From NCBI GenBank assembly GCA_025201865.1, contig MU602980.1:11287-28221 (forward strand): DNA of 16,935 nucleotides, written 5' to 3'. Position numbers and translations under genes: made by a program. Shown piece by piece: positions 7,171-15,461 of the stretch. The notes beneath the pieces were generated by a model. The model was not told where the DNA came from. It was given only the letters and a program-made list of their open reading frames with translations, and did not search any database. Origin of the DNA: Ramicandelaber brevisporus (taxonomy: Eukaryota > Kickxellomycota > Ramicandelaberales > Ramicandelaberaceae). Numbering within the stretch: the stretch's first letter is position 1; every line of letters begins with the position of its first letter.

Positions 7171-9855
7171 TTAAGTAAAAGCATAAGTGAGACGGTCGCC
7201 AGAAATCATGCGCTTTGCAAGAGCATCGCCAGTCACACGAGCAAGTCGCAATGCATCATACTTGGTAAACAACACCACGCATGAACGACTCTCTGCAATC
7301 GGGACATTGGCAGACGATGATGATAGCGATGACGATGATGGATTCGACTCTTCATTATCACTGCCACTCTCATCCTCAGAGTCACGCTCACTGCCACTGC
7401 GATCGGATCCGCTCATATCGTCGTCATCTTCGCTATGCTCACTGCCATTGGCATCGTTGGTCTTCTTCCGCTTGCCACCAGCTGCAGCATCCTGGTTAGA
7501 CTTGTTTGTTGGCAGCAAAGCAAAGTTGAGAATCTCTGGATAATAATGAGCATTCTCTGGCAGCTGATAAAAGATAAAGTTACGAGCACCTCGGATCTGA
7601 TATCTGTGATAAAAATGGAATCGCTCCGTAATAACCAACACGGGTGCAAATCCACTGAAAAACTCTGTACGTGCTCGAGCAATCTCTTTGCCAGTCGAAT
7701 GCTCTGACAAGTGCGCAAAATCCAAACCAGTTTCTTTGAGCAGCAGGTTACGCACTCGAATGTAGTCAAAGTACGATGGCACGACAACAATCGTCTGTGG
7801 AGTGTCTTTGAGAGTTGGGGCAATGTGCTTGGCAAAGTGATCAAAGCGACGGTCGTCGGCTGCTTCGACAGATGCACAATCAATGCGAGTGAACGCCTGA
7901 GGAATCTGCAGAAGGACATTGGCAACTGCGCCGTCACGAGTTTGCTCAGCGAATGTCAGGCGACCAAATGCGTTGCTGCTCTGCTTGGTGATCAGTCGAC
8001 TCAATTCTGGTGCAGCATAGTTGCCCAGAACAATCGTTTGACGCAGGTACTTTGAGTTGCCATCGAGGCACCATGAGCGAACGCGAGAGAAGTCACATCC
8101 ATGTGGAGATTGTGGGATCAAGTTGAGATGATCAAAGACATGCTCAACGTGCTCCCAATTTTGCATCAACAAAGCATCGCACTGATCAACGATAACCATC
8201 TCAATTGATGACAAAAAGTCATAATCATCTTTTGGCTTTCCACTCTTTCCACCATTGTTCTTTCCTCCAGATTTGCCACCATGCTTGCCCTTGTTTCTAC
8301 CACCACCACCGCCGCCACCTGCATTGTTCTTGCCACCTCTGCCGCCTCTGCCGCCCTTCTTTCCCTTTTCGCTGCCACCGCCGCCACCTCCACCGCCTCC
8401 CAGTGCCGCAGCTTCCGCTCGCTTATCTGCTGCCTGCTGCGCTGCTTTTCCATCACCAATAATCAATCTCAATCCCAGAGGCGACGCAATAATAACATCA
8501 GATGAGTAAAAATCAGTGGATAATTTCATTGCTCTTCTTGTGAATTTGATTCCAGTTCTAAAGCAATCGTCCAAATTTCCATCAAACATTCCTTTAAAGT
8601 CTGCTGGTTTGCTTGGATCAACTCCTGTGTCCTCATCTGCTGGCAATGCATACTCATCAAAGAATCGCTTCTTATTCTCTTGCTGATCAGTTCCGGACAA
8701 TGGAATCATGTGCCGAACAATGTCAAACGCAGAGTTTTTGTAAGGGACCAGTATCAATACGCGAGGACGAGTGAAGCCCTGGTCACGATACTCGGCAGTT
8801 GTAGCGGAGGAGATGCCATTGGCGAGGTCATCTTGCTGCTTGGCAATCTTTTGGCTGTGGCGGATAATGGAATCGCGAGTCTTGTTGACGTGATTGAGAA
8901 CGTGCATAATGTAGCTTTGACGAACTGAAGTGGCGTTATCTGCAGTGCGGCCAGTGTAATACACATCCATATAGCTGTCAAATGCGTTGAGCAACTCTGA
9001 TTGCATGGCATTCATGCTGTCACTAGAATGCTGTTGCTGCTGCTCTTTCTTTGATGCTGCTGATGATGATGACTTCTTACCCTTTGTGGTATTGCTGGTT
9101 GATGTCTGACGAGTCCATGCATCTCTCAATCTCTGCTTGGATACAAAGGAATCAATGCCTGCTGGCAGCTCATCAAACTGCTTGACATGACGAGCTGAAG
9201 TCAATGGCGTTCCAAACACATTCACACTGCCGAGTGATGTGGAGACTGTTGACTTGCTGTAGTTGCCTGCAGTGACTCCAGAGATAACCTTGCCAAGTTT
9301 GTGCGTAACGTGGTCACCAAAATGTGCACTGAATGAATCCCGCTTCACTGCCGCTTCGTCATCATCGCTATCCTCTTCCTCAGATCCGCTCATTCCATCA
9401 TCCTCTTCATCACCATCATCGCTCTCATCGACTGCAGCATCATTCACTTGGGCTGTACTAGCGACGTTCTTCTTGTCCAAGGAGCGCTCCTCGCCATCAT
9501 TCACAGCAAAAATCGACTCGATAAGCTGCCGAGCCTTGACACGCTTGGAATCCTCGTCCTCGTCATCCTTCTCATCATTGCCATCATCGCCATCATCGAC
9601 TGCATCACGACCGTTGCGCTTGCCTGAGCCCGCAGAGCCGGTGATCTTGGTTCGCTTGTGACTTGATTTGGGAAGAAGCGACAGAAGCTCTTTGTAAGCA
9701 TGTGGATCAACCTCAGCAGCGGCAGATTTTGCTGGTTTGTTACCGCTGCTACTGGTCTTGGTATTGGCGGCTGACGATGTCGCAGTCGCAGTCTTGCCTG
9801 GCTTTGACGGCAGTGGCTTCCATCTCGCAGTGTCTGCTTTCTTGCCTGACGCCAT
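7171..9855 (-). CDS. UTP25: UTP25, U3 snoRNP/SSU-processome factor (DEF family)
   Basis: This is an 894-residue homologue of yeast Utp25/vertebrate DEF, a nucleolar factor of the small-subunit processome needed for early pre-18S rRNA cleavage. The family is a helicase-like fold lacking the usual DEAD-box catalytic motifs. Diagnostic segments are RPRVLILVPYKNSAF (about 360-375), DDCFRTGIKFTRR followed by DVIIASPLGLRLIIGD (ending about 475), MVIVDQCDALLMQNWEHV (about 552-569), TIVVVPSYFDYIRVRNLLL, and RARTEFFSGFAPVLVITER with FHFYHRYQIRGARNFIFYQ near the C-terminus. Basic and acidic low-complexity sequence fills the first about 200 residues, as is usual. Two insertions are unusual: a Gly/Lys-rich segment at about 485-545 and a Ser/Asp/Glu-rich segment at about 785-855. 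They make the protein longer than the 720-760 residues of yeast and human. The frame is open to 10038, but the ATG at 9853-9855 (MASGKKADTARWKPL) gives the expected basic start. Confidence 0.95.
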   Translation of the reverse strand: MASGKKADTARWKPLPSKPGKTATATSSAANTKTSSSGNKPAKSAAAEVDPHAYKELLSLLPKSSHKRTKITGSAGSGKRNGRDAVDDGDDGNDEKDDEDEDSKRVKARQLIESIFAVNDGEERSLDKKNVASTAQVNDAAVDESDDGDEEDDGMSGSEEEDSDDDEAAVKRDSFSAHFGDHVTHKLGKVISGVTAGNYSKSTVSTSLGSVNVFGTPLTSARHVKQFDELPAGIDSFVSKQRLRDAWTRQTSTSNTTKGKKSSSSAASKKEQQQQHSSDSMNAMQSELLNAFDSYMDVYYTGRTADNATSVRQSYIMHVLNHVNKTRDSIIRHSQKIAKQQDDLANGISSATTAEYRDQGFTRPRVLILVPYKNSAFDIVRHMIPLSGTDQQENKKRFFDEYALPADEDTGVDPSKPADFKGMFDGNLDDCFRTGIKFTRRAMKLSTDFYSSDVIIASPLGLRLIIGDGKAAQQAADKRAEAAALGGGGGGGGGSEKGKKGGRGGRGGKNNAGGGGGGGRNKGKHGGKSGGKNNGGKSGKPKDDYDFLSSIEMVIVDQCDALLMQNWEHVEHVFDHLNLIPQSPHGCDFSRVRSWCLDGNSKYLRQTIVLGNYAAPELSRLITKQSSNAFGRLTFAEQTRDGAVANVLLQIPQAFTRIDCASVEAADDRRFDHFAKHIAPTLKDTPQTIVVVPSYFDYIRVRNLLLKETGLDFAHLSEHSTGKEIARARTEFFSGFAPVLVITERFHFYHRYQIRGARNFIFYQLPENAHYYPEILNFALLPTNKSNQDAAAGGKRKKTNDANGSEHSEDDDDMSGSDRSGSERDSEDESGSDNEESNPSSSSLSSSSANVPIAESRSCVVLFTKYDALRLARVTGDALAKRMISGDRLTYAFT

Positions 9856-10200
9856 TCTTTCAGTGTTTTTTTTTTGGCTTTTTTCAAAAGAATTATTTCG
9901 TTTAAAACGGAGAAGTGGAGAGAATAAGTGCTTAAATTGTAGCAAGCCAGCAAAAGGCATTTGGCAGTATAAAGAGTGGCCGGACTCAGCCACAGCGAGT
10001 ACTTTGGCGGTGGAGTCATCTGCGGTGGCAAGAGACAAAAAGGATTTGAATACAAAGAGAGGAAAGGGAGGGCGAAGGCTGCTTTGTTTTGGTGGGTTGT
10101 TTGGGTTGTTTTGTTGTTTTGGTGGTTTGTTTTGTTGTGTATGTTTTGTTGCGTGTGTGCCGGTCCACTGCTCTCGCTGTTACAGTTGCTGCTGCTACAG
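9856..10200. other. Spacer between PET100 stop and UTP25 start
   Basis: This holds the PET100 3' UTR and the UTP25 promoter. It contains a T run just upstream of the UTP25 ATG (9868-9877) and a GT-rich tract at about 10083-10157 built from TTTTG and GGTTG units (CA-rich on the transcribed strand). Open frames through it are low-complexity and not credible. Confidence 0.6.
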
Positions 10201-10470
10201 TTACTGCTCTCGCTGCTGCTGCTGGCTGTCGTCGGCTTCGATGCGCCGCAGAGCCGCCGCGCGCTTCTCCTTAAAGTACTCGACCTGCTTCTTGACGTCG
10301 TCCATGTTGGTGGCTGGCGAGATGTGGCCCGGCGGCCGCGAGTAGCGGTCCTTCAGCAGCGGCGCAACGTAGTCATTGTAGTAGCCCGGTCCGCCAAAGT
10401 ACAGCATGCAGCCGATGGGGAAGCTGAGGTACGCTCCCATGCGGAAGATCTCCATCCTGATGCCGGCCAT
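10201..10470 (-). CDS. PET100: PET100-type cytochrome c oxidase assembly factor
   Basis: This is an 89-residue protein read from ATG 10468-10470 to TAA 10201-10203. The start MAGIRMEIFRMGAYLSFPIG matches the hallmark of the Pet100 family, a short lead, then (L/M)EIFRM and one membrane helix beginning YL(S/T)FP. After the helix come a Trp-poor polar segment with Pro-Pro-Gly and a charged helix (KKQVEYFKEKRAAALRRIEA), then a Gln-rich end. In yeast and human Pet100 sits in the mitochondrial inner membrane and helps assemble cytochrome c oxidase. The length fits (human about 73, yeast about 111 residues). The frame is open for 61 further codons upstream with a Gln/Glu repeat and two more ATGs, so a longer form is possible. 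It lies head-to-head with the SREBP gene. Confidence 0.88.
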   Translation of the reverse strand: MAGIRMEIFRMGAYLSFPIGCMLYFGGPGYYNDYVAPLLKDRYSRPPGHISPATNMDDVKKQVEYFKEKRAAALRRIEADDSQQQQREQ

Positions 10471-10531
10471 CTGCTGCTGTTCCTGTTGCTGTTCTTGCTG
10501 TTGCTGCTGTTCTTGCTGTTGTTGTTCTTGT
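10471..10531. repeat. CAG/CAA triplet tract at the PET100 5' end
   Basis: On the minus strand this reads as mixed CAG, CAA and GAA triplets directly before the PET100 ATG. If translated it gives a Gln/Glu run. It is either a 5'-UTR microsatellite or part of an N-terminal extension. Confidence 0.75.
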
Positions 10532-10978
10532 GTGCGGCTGATTTTTGCAAGGGAATTTTTGCCAGAGTTTGCGAGCCCAAAGCTGCGCTGCGCTGCGCTG
10601 CTCCGCATGGGACGCGACTGGCTGGCCGACCAGCAGCGCCTGCAGGAGCACACAACGTGTTCGCTGTTCTTGCAACGATTATCTGCCGATTCTTACTTTT
10701 TACAACCGCTCTCCATCGTTGCACAGCCCCGGAACCACAACTACCACCGTCGCTCGCCGCTCTGCACATTCACCATATCCGGCCATCCATCAGTAAGCGC
10801 AACCGAGGCCGTTACCGCTGTCGTCGTTACCACTGTCGTCGCTCGTCGTTACAGTCGCTGTAGTTGTAGTTGTCTTCGCCGTCTTCACTTCGCTTTCTTT
10901 TTTCTTCTCGGTGGCAACCGCAGTGTTTGTTCCTTTCTGGCGACAGCTGCATCACGCTTCACCTACTACTCGAACACT
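10471..10978. other. Divergent PET100/SREBP upstream region
   Basis: About 508 bases separate the two ATGs and should contain both promoters and 5' UTRs. The left end is a CTG/TTG-type triplet tract (CAG/CAA on the PET100 transcript). The rest is pyrimidine-biased on the plus strand, with several CGTTACCGCTGTCGTCG-like imperfect repeats near 10815-10860. No clear TATA box or E-box is evident. Confidence 0.55.
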
Positions 10979-13900
10979 ATGCTCACTCAACAGCACCAGC
11001 AGCAGCACCAACAGCAACACCAGCAACAGTTGGGTCAGGCCATGCTGGACCCGCTGGGTATCGAGCTACCGGACAACAGCGAGCTTGACGCATACATCTC
11101 CAACGTCTTGCAAGCCTCCAGCACGCAGGCAGCCGTTGCAACAGCTAGTTCAATCGACCCGCAGGCTTTGATCGATTTCACGCAACAGTATGCGCGCGTG
11201 CAGCAGGCTCAAGCGAGAGCCGCAGAGCTTGAGATACAGCGACAGCAGTTGGCCGAGCAGCTCCAACTGAGTTCGAACCCGGTTATCGCCGCTGCGGCTG
11301 CATCGATCGCAAATGGTGGTACTATCAGCGCTACTCAGAACATGATAAACGCTATCAACAATGGACCCAGTGTTGCCAGTCATTCCACGAATGGAGGCGG
11401 CCATGTGAAGTTGGGTGCCCAGCAGGCTGCCGTTGCTCTCGGCGCAGCTCGTCGTGCAGCAGCAGTGCCAATTACCCCGATAAAGCCTGTCAAATCCAGA
11501 CAGCAGCAGCAACAGTCACCGCCTCTGAATAGAGCACCAACCAATCACATGCACAACAGTCCATTAAGCCCAGTTAGTCCGCAGACTACATCGCTGGCTC
11601 TTGCGCCGGATTCGCTCCCCCACGACTTGAGTGCCTTCTTGCGCTCACCAGACACAGCAAATGCTCAGATGCAGTTGGCCATTGAGGCATTGCTTGGAGG
11701 CACTTCATCATCATCCACAATGGGCACGCAAAACATCAAAGTTCCCGTGCTTCAGTCACTGTTGCCATCAAATTTGCCTGGACTCGATGCATTGAGCTCA
11801 TCGTCAGCATCAAAGCCAGCATCCCCCACAGAGACTGCGGGTGCAACATTCCCCAGTATGATGATCCCAGCAGATGGCGGATTGGCTGATTTGGAACTGC
11901 TCGCTGCATTGACTACTGGAACCACGTCAACAAGCAACGGTAGCACAACCGACATGACAATTGACTCGCTGTCCACTACAAGCAACCATATGATGAATAA
12001 TGTAGATATATCATTTGCCTCGGTGTTTAATGATCTTGGAATGTCTCAGTCACCCACTAACTTCGCCTTTGGTGTGCAGTCTTCATCAATCTCAACTGTC
12101 AAATCAAACGAATCAGTTGATTTGTATCAGCAACCACTGGTGACAGCAACAGCAACAGCAGCAACAACATCAGGCGCAGGCGCAGGTGCAGGCGCAGCAT
12201 CTCCAGCCACGTCTATCATGTCATCAGCTTCATCAAACAAGTTAGGCTCATTTGATGATTCCGCCAACTCCAAAGCACTTGCAGCGGCACGTGAAATCAA
12301 GTCAATTCCAATTTCACACTCGCACTCTCAGGCTGATCGCAAGGCAAGCAATGCCCGTCGCATGAAAGCAGCAGCAGCAGCCAATTCAGCAACTGCCGCA
12401 GGCATATTGGATGGATCAGCAATGATGATGGTTGAGGACATTAAGCCAGTTGAAGGCCGCAAACAGGCTCACAATGCAATTGAACGCAGATACCGCAACA
12501 ACATCAATGACAGAATCAAAGATCTGAAGGAAGCAGTCCCAGCCTTAAACTACCAGAGTTTGGGAAGTGAGTTTACCTCAGTCATCCAATCAGCAACAAA
12601 CAGCATGAATGGTAGTGGAAGTGGAGGACGCCGCGGCAGAAAACGCAGGGCCACTGCTACAAACAATAATGGAGAGTTTGAAGATAACGACGATGATGAC
12701 GACGAGGATGGAGAAGGTGACTTTAAACTGCCCAATGGAATGGAGATTATCGTGGATGGTGTTGCACTGACTAAAAGAGGCAGTAAAGCGGCAATTCTGC
12801 GTAAAGCCACTGAGTACATTTATTTTTTGAGAAAAGAGTTGGAGTTAAAGAGAAGAGAAAATGCAGCCTATGTCTCAATTATCCAGTCAAATGCTGGCAT
12901 TATTAATGGTAATGGTATTAATGGCAATGGTCCATTTAATTTGGAAAAGCTGCAGAATGAGATTAGTCAGCTACCTTCAGAAATCCCATCCTGGCCGCGT
13001 CCTGATGATATTCAGCTGATGCCGCAGCAATCATCTGCACCACCGGCCAAGCGTAGTCGCGGCTCTGCTGGCAAAGCTGTTGTCAACAATACTACCGCTG
13101 CATCTGCATCTGCGTCTGCGCCACCACAGCCAGTCATGCTATCAACTGGACTGCACTCACCATCAGCCACATCAACCGGCTCAATCTCAGACAGCGGCAG
13201 TTCATCGCCAACTTATGGCAATGTTGGAACAGCCATCCCTCGACTCCTGATGGCAGTGTTTATGGGCGTCTCTTTCTTTGGCATCGCCTCTCTCCAAGGT
13301 TCAAACTCCCACCAGCCAGTCGCCTCTGCTCACGTCAGCTCCGGCAATCATGATCACAGCGCTGTTGTTTTAGACTCGTCCACTGCTTCAATGCCACATA
13401 TTCCACGCACACATGTATTTGGAATGCCTCCAACGCTGCTGATTATCACATTTGTGCTCTGTCTTCTTGGCTCACTGGCTCTTGATGGTGCGCTTGGTTT
13501 CCTGGGCAGTTTCAAACACATTACAAAGCTATTCAATGTGTCCATTTACATCCCAGCACGCCGCACTTTGCAAACATCAGATGTTGAACTAAGCGAGCGA
13601 TATGCAGCTGTCCAATCTTTATTGTGGAATCAGCATGGCCATCGAAACCCCGGCAGCCCCTTTATTGCACTAATAATGTCGCTGTGGACTTTAATCCGTA
13701 TGGCATTTGGTCGGTGCATTGATCCTGTCCTTTCGCTGATTGCACCAACTCGTCCCGCTCGCCCAGTTGGCGGCCGCACCGCAAAGAAGCGTAGCACTGT
13801 AAATGGACGAGCCGGCTTGTTGCTTCAGCTGAGTGAGCTTGAGCTGCTTGAGCCGCCCACTCTCAAGTCAATGCTACTTCGCACTCGCACGATGACCAGT

Positions 13901-15253
13901 CTCATGGTTTGCTCTCAAAGTGATGCATTGATGCGTCCTCTGTTGCAGCGCACTCGCATGGTTTTGGCTCTTCACATCAACGCTGCCCTCTCAAAGTCTC
14001 CACTCTCGGTGTTTGTTACATCCAAAATGTGCTCCAGCTTGGTCAGCCGCATCATGGGCCGAACTCTCTCCGCCAACCCTGGCTTGTCCACTCCTGCCCC
14101 AGAGATTCGCCCGCTTGTTCAGCTTGCCACCGCTTTACGTGCCGACATGTCTCAGCTCGAGCAGTACGCTGACGTAGTGTCTGACTCTGCCTTGCATCGT
14201 CGTATTGGACGCCCCGGCGCACCAATCTTCTCAATGGCCGATATTGCTGGTCTCCATAACTTGCAAAATGCCTTAAGAGCATTCATTACCGGCGAGCATG
14301 AACGCACTGTTCCCGAGATTGCTGCCGCTGGGTCACTCTCGTATGGCTCTGCCTCTGCTCTGATTCGCTGGTGTGGCATCGCCGCTGCTGCCATTATTGC
14401 TCATTGCCGTGGTGTCCGCACAGTTTCTGCATCCAATGAGAAGACTCGGAATGAACTTGCTACCGCCACACTCATGCTCGCTGCATTGCCTGGTCTCTCC
14501 GATCGGTCTCCAGTGCGGTACATTTCGCTCGTTGTGGCTGCTGCCAACGCTGCATCCCGCAATGATTTGGCTCAGGCCAACTCTATTCTCGAGCGTGCAG
14601 TTCCAGCTCGGATGCAGCCAGATGGCGACTCTGAAGACGACTCCACCAATTCCACGGATAGCCAGGATGGCGATGCATCTCAGTCTGACAAGGACTCTAT
14701 CATCTCAACATTTACTGAGAGCATGATTCCAGATGGTGCCCGTTCAACCGATGCTGACGCTGTCGCAGTTTCTGCTGTTGCTCGCTGCCTCGATTTCATG
14801 GCCTGCAATTTGGCACTTGAAACCCGCTGGAACATTTGGCGTGCAGTTCGCACCGTTGAGGCTCTCGAAGATGCAGAAGATGATGATGAAACCGACATTG
14901 ACACATCCGACGAAGGCTCCACTTTGAAGGCTGACGATGTTGTTCCTTCAGCTTCTGCCGAGCTCGAGGCAGCATCTGCTCAGCATGGTGAGAATGCATC
15001 CAATGTAGAGGACATCTCCAGTGCAACATGCACGATACAAGTCTTTACTCAGCCCCTTTCCAAAGACCCGACAATTGTTGCTGCTGCCTACGTTGCTGCA
15101 TCTTCGCGCAACTTACGCGCACAAATTGTCGATCAGCTGATGGTCATGCGTCGTATGAGTCCTGCTGACTTTGGTGTATCCGACACTCAAAACGTTCAAC
15201 TCTATGGTGCATTGTACCAACGCTACTTGGACGTCGCCACCTCAGCCAACTAA
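10979..15253 (+). CDS. SREBP/Sre1-type membrane-bound bHLH transcription factor
   Basis: This is a 1424-residue protein from ATG 10979 to TAA 15251-15253. A His/Gln repeat (about 4-17) and a long Ser/Thr/Ala/Gln-rich activation-type region are followed by a bHLH domain. The basic region plus helix 1 is at about 492-520, with the DNA-contact set His498, Glu502, Arg506 and the SREBP-specific Tyr505 (NAIERRYRNNINDRI). Helix 2 is at about 602-625 (GSKAAILRKATEYIYFLRKEL). The loop is about 75 residues and acidic, far longer than in animal SREBPs. Two hydrophobic segments at about 756-776 and 819-845 flank a short loop of about 42 residues, giving the hairpin topology of ER-bound SREBPs. A helical C-terminal domain of about 580 residues matches the Scap-binding/regulatory region. 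Known family members are released by proteolysis when sterol or oxygen is low and activate sterol genes. The frame continues upstream to 10406, but that part is antisense to PET100 and triplet repeats, so it was excluded. Confidence 0.92.
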   Translation: MLTQQHQQQHQQQHQQQLGQAMLDPLGIELPDNSELDAYISNVLQASSTQAAVATASSIDPQALIDFTQQYARVQQAQARAAELEIQRQQLAEQLQLSSNPVIAAAAASIANGGTISATQNMINAINNGPSVASHSTNGGGHVKLGAQQAAVALGAARRAAAVPITPIKPVKSRQQQQQSPPLNRAPTNHMHNSPLSPVSPQTTSLALAPDSLPHDLSAFLRSPDTANAQMQLAIEALLGGTSSSSTMGTQNIKVPVLQSLLPSNLPGLDALSSSSASKPASPTETAGATFPSMMIPADGGLADLELLAALTTGTTSTSNGSTTDMTIDSLSTTSNHMMNNVDISFASVFNDLGMSQSPTNFAFGVQSSSISTVKSNESVDLYQQPLVTATATAATTSGAGAGAGAASPATSIMSSASSNKLGSFDDSANSKALAAAREIKSIPISHSHSQADRKASNARRMKAAAAANSATAAGILDGSAMMMVEDIKPVEGRKQAHNAIERRYRNNINDRIKDLKEAVPALNYQSLGSEFTSVIQSATNSMNGSGSGGRRGRKRRATATNNNGEFEDNDDDDDEDGEGDFKLPNGMEIIVDGVALTKRGSKAAILRKATEYIYFLRKELELKRRENAAYVSIIQSNAGIINGNGINGNGPFNLEKLQNEISQLPSEIPSWPRPDDIQLMPQQSSAPPAKRSRGSAGKAVVNNTTAASASASAPPQPVMLSTGLHSPSATSTGSISDSGSSSPTYGNVGTAIPRLLMAVFMGVSFFGIASLQGSNSHQPVASAHVSSGNHDHSAVVLDSSTASMPHIPRTHVFGMPPTLLIITFVLCLLGSLALDGALGFLGSFKHITKLFNVSIYIPARRTLQTSDVELSERYAAVQSLLWNQHGHRNPGSPFIALIMSLWTLIRMAFGRCIDPVLSLIAPTRPARPVGGRTAKKRSTVNGRAGLLLQLSELELLEPPTLKSMLLRTRTMTSLMVCSQSDALMRPLLQRTRMVLALHINAALSKSPLSVFVTSKMCSSLVSRIMGRTLSANPGLSTPAPEIRPLVQLATALRADMSQLEQYADVVSDSALHRRIGRPGAPIFSMADIAGLHNLQNALRAFITGEHERTVPEIAAAGSLSYGSASALIRWCGIAAAAIIAHCRGVRTVSASNEKTRNELATATLMLAALPGLSDRSPVRYISLVVAAANAASRNDLAQANSILERAVPARMQPDGDSEDDSTNSTDSQDGDASQSDKDSIISTFTESMIPDGARSTDADAVAVSAVARCLDFMACNLALETRWNIWRAVRTVEALEDAEDDDETDIDTSDEGSTLKADDVVPSASAELEAASAQHGENASNVEDISSATCTIQVFTQPLSKDPTIVAAAYVAASSRNLRAQIVDQLMVMRRMSPADFGVSDTQNVQLYGALYQRYLDVATSAN

Positions 15254-15461
15254 CTCACCCCTTTTCTGCCACCCTTCTCGCCATTCTCGCTTTTCTTTTC
15301 TTCATTCTTCGTTCTCGTTTTATTTACCTACCTACTTTCTTTCTTTCTATCTATTTCTCTTTTTATTCTTATCATCAGTATTCATGCTTCATTCGTGTTT
15401 CTTAACTTCAAACCTTTAAGAGTTTCAAATGATCCATTCTTTCCTTTCCTTTCTTTTCTTT
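15254..15461. other. Convergent 3' region, pyrimidine-rich
   Basis: This spacer separates the SREBP and dihydroorotase stops. It is rich in CTTT, TTTC and TCTA units (about 15285-15380, and again at 15437-15462) and must hold both 3' UTRs. No gene is visible. Confidence 0.6.

Noticed and set aside
8255-8509. Proline-rich plus-strand ORF
   Set aside because: It is the antisense shadow of the Gly-rich UTP25 insertion.
9856-10038. 61-codon upstream extension of UTP25
   Set aside because: It continues into the GT-rich spacer side and a T run. The ATG at 9853-9855 starts a typical basic UTP25 N-terminus.
10406-10978. 191-codon upstream extension of the SREBP frame (Cys/Ser-rich start)
   Set aside because: It is antisense to PET100 codons and the CAG-type repeat, giving a Cys-Cys-Ser low-complexity product. 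The ATG at 10979 gives a normal Gln-rich start.
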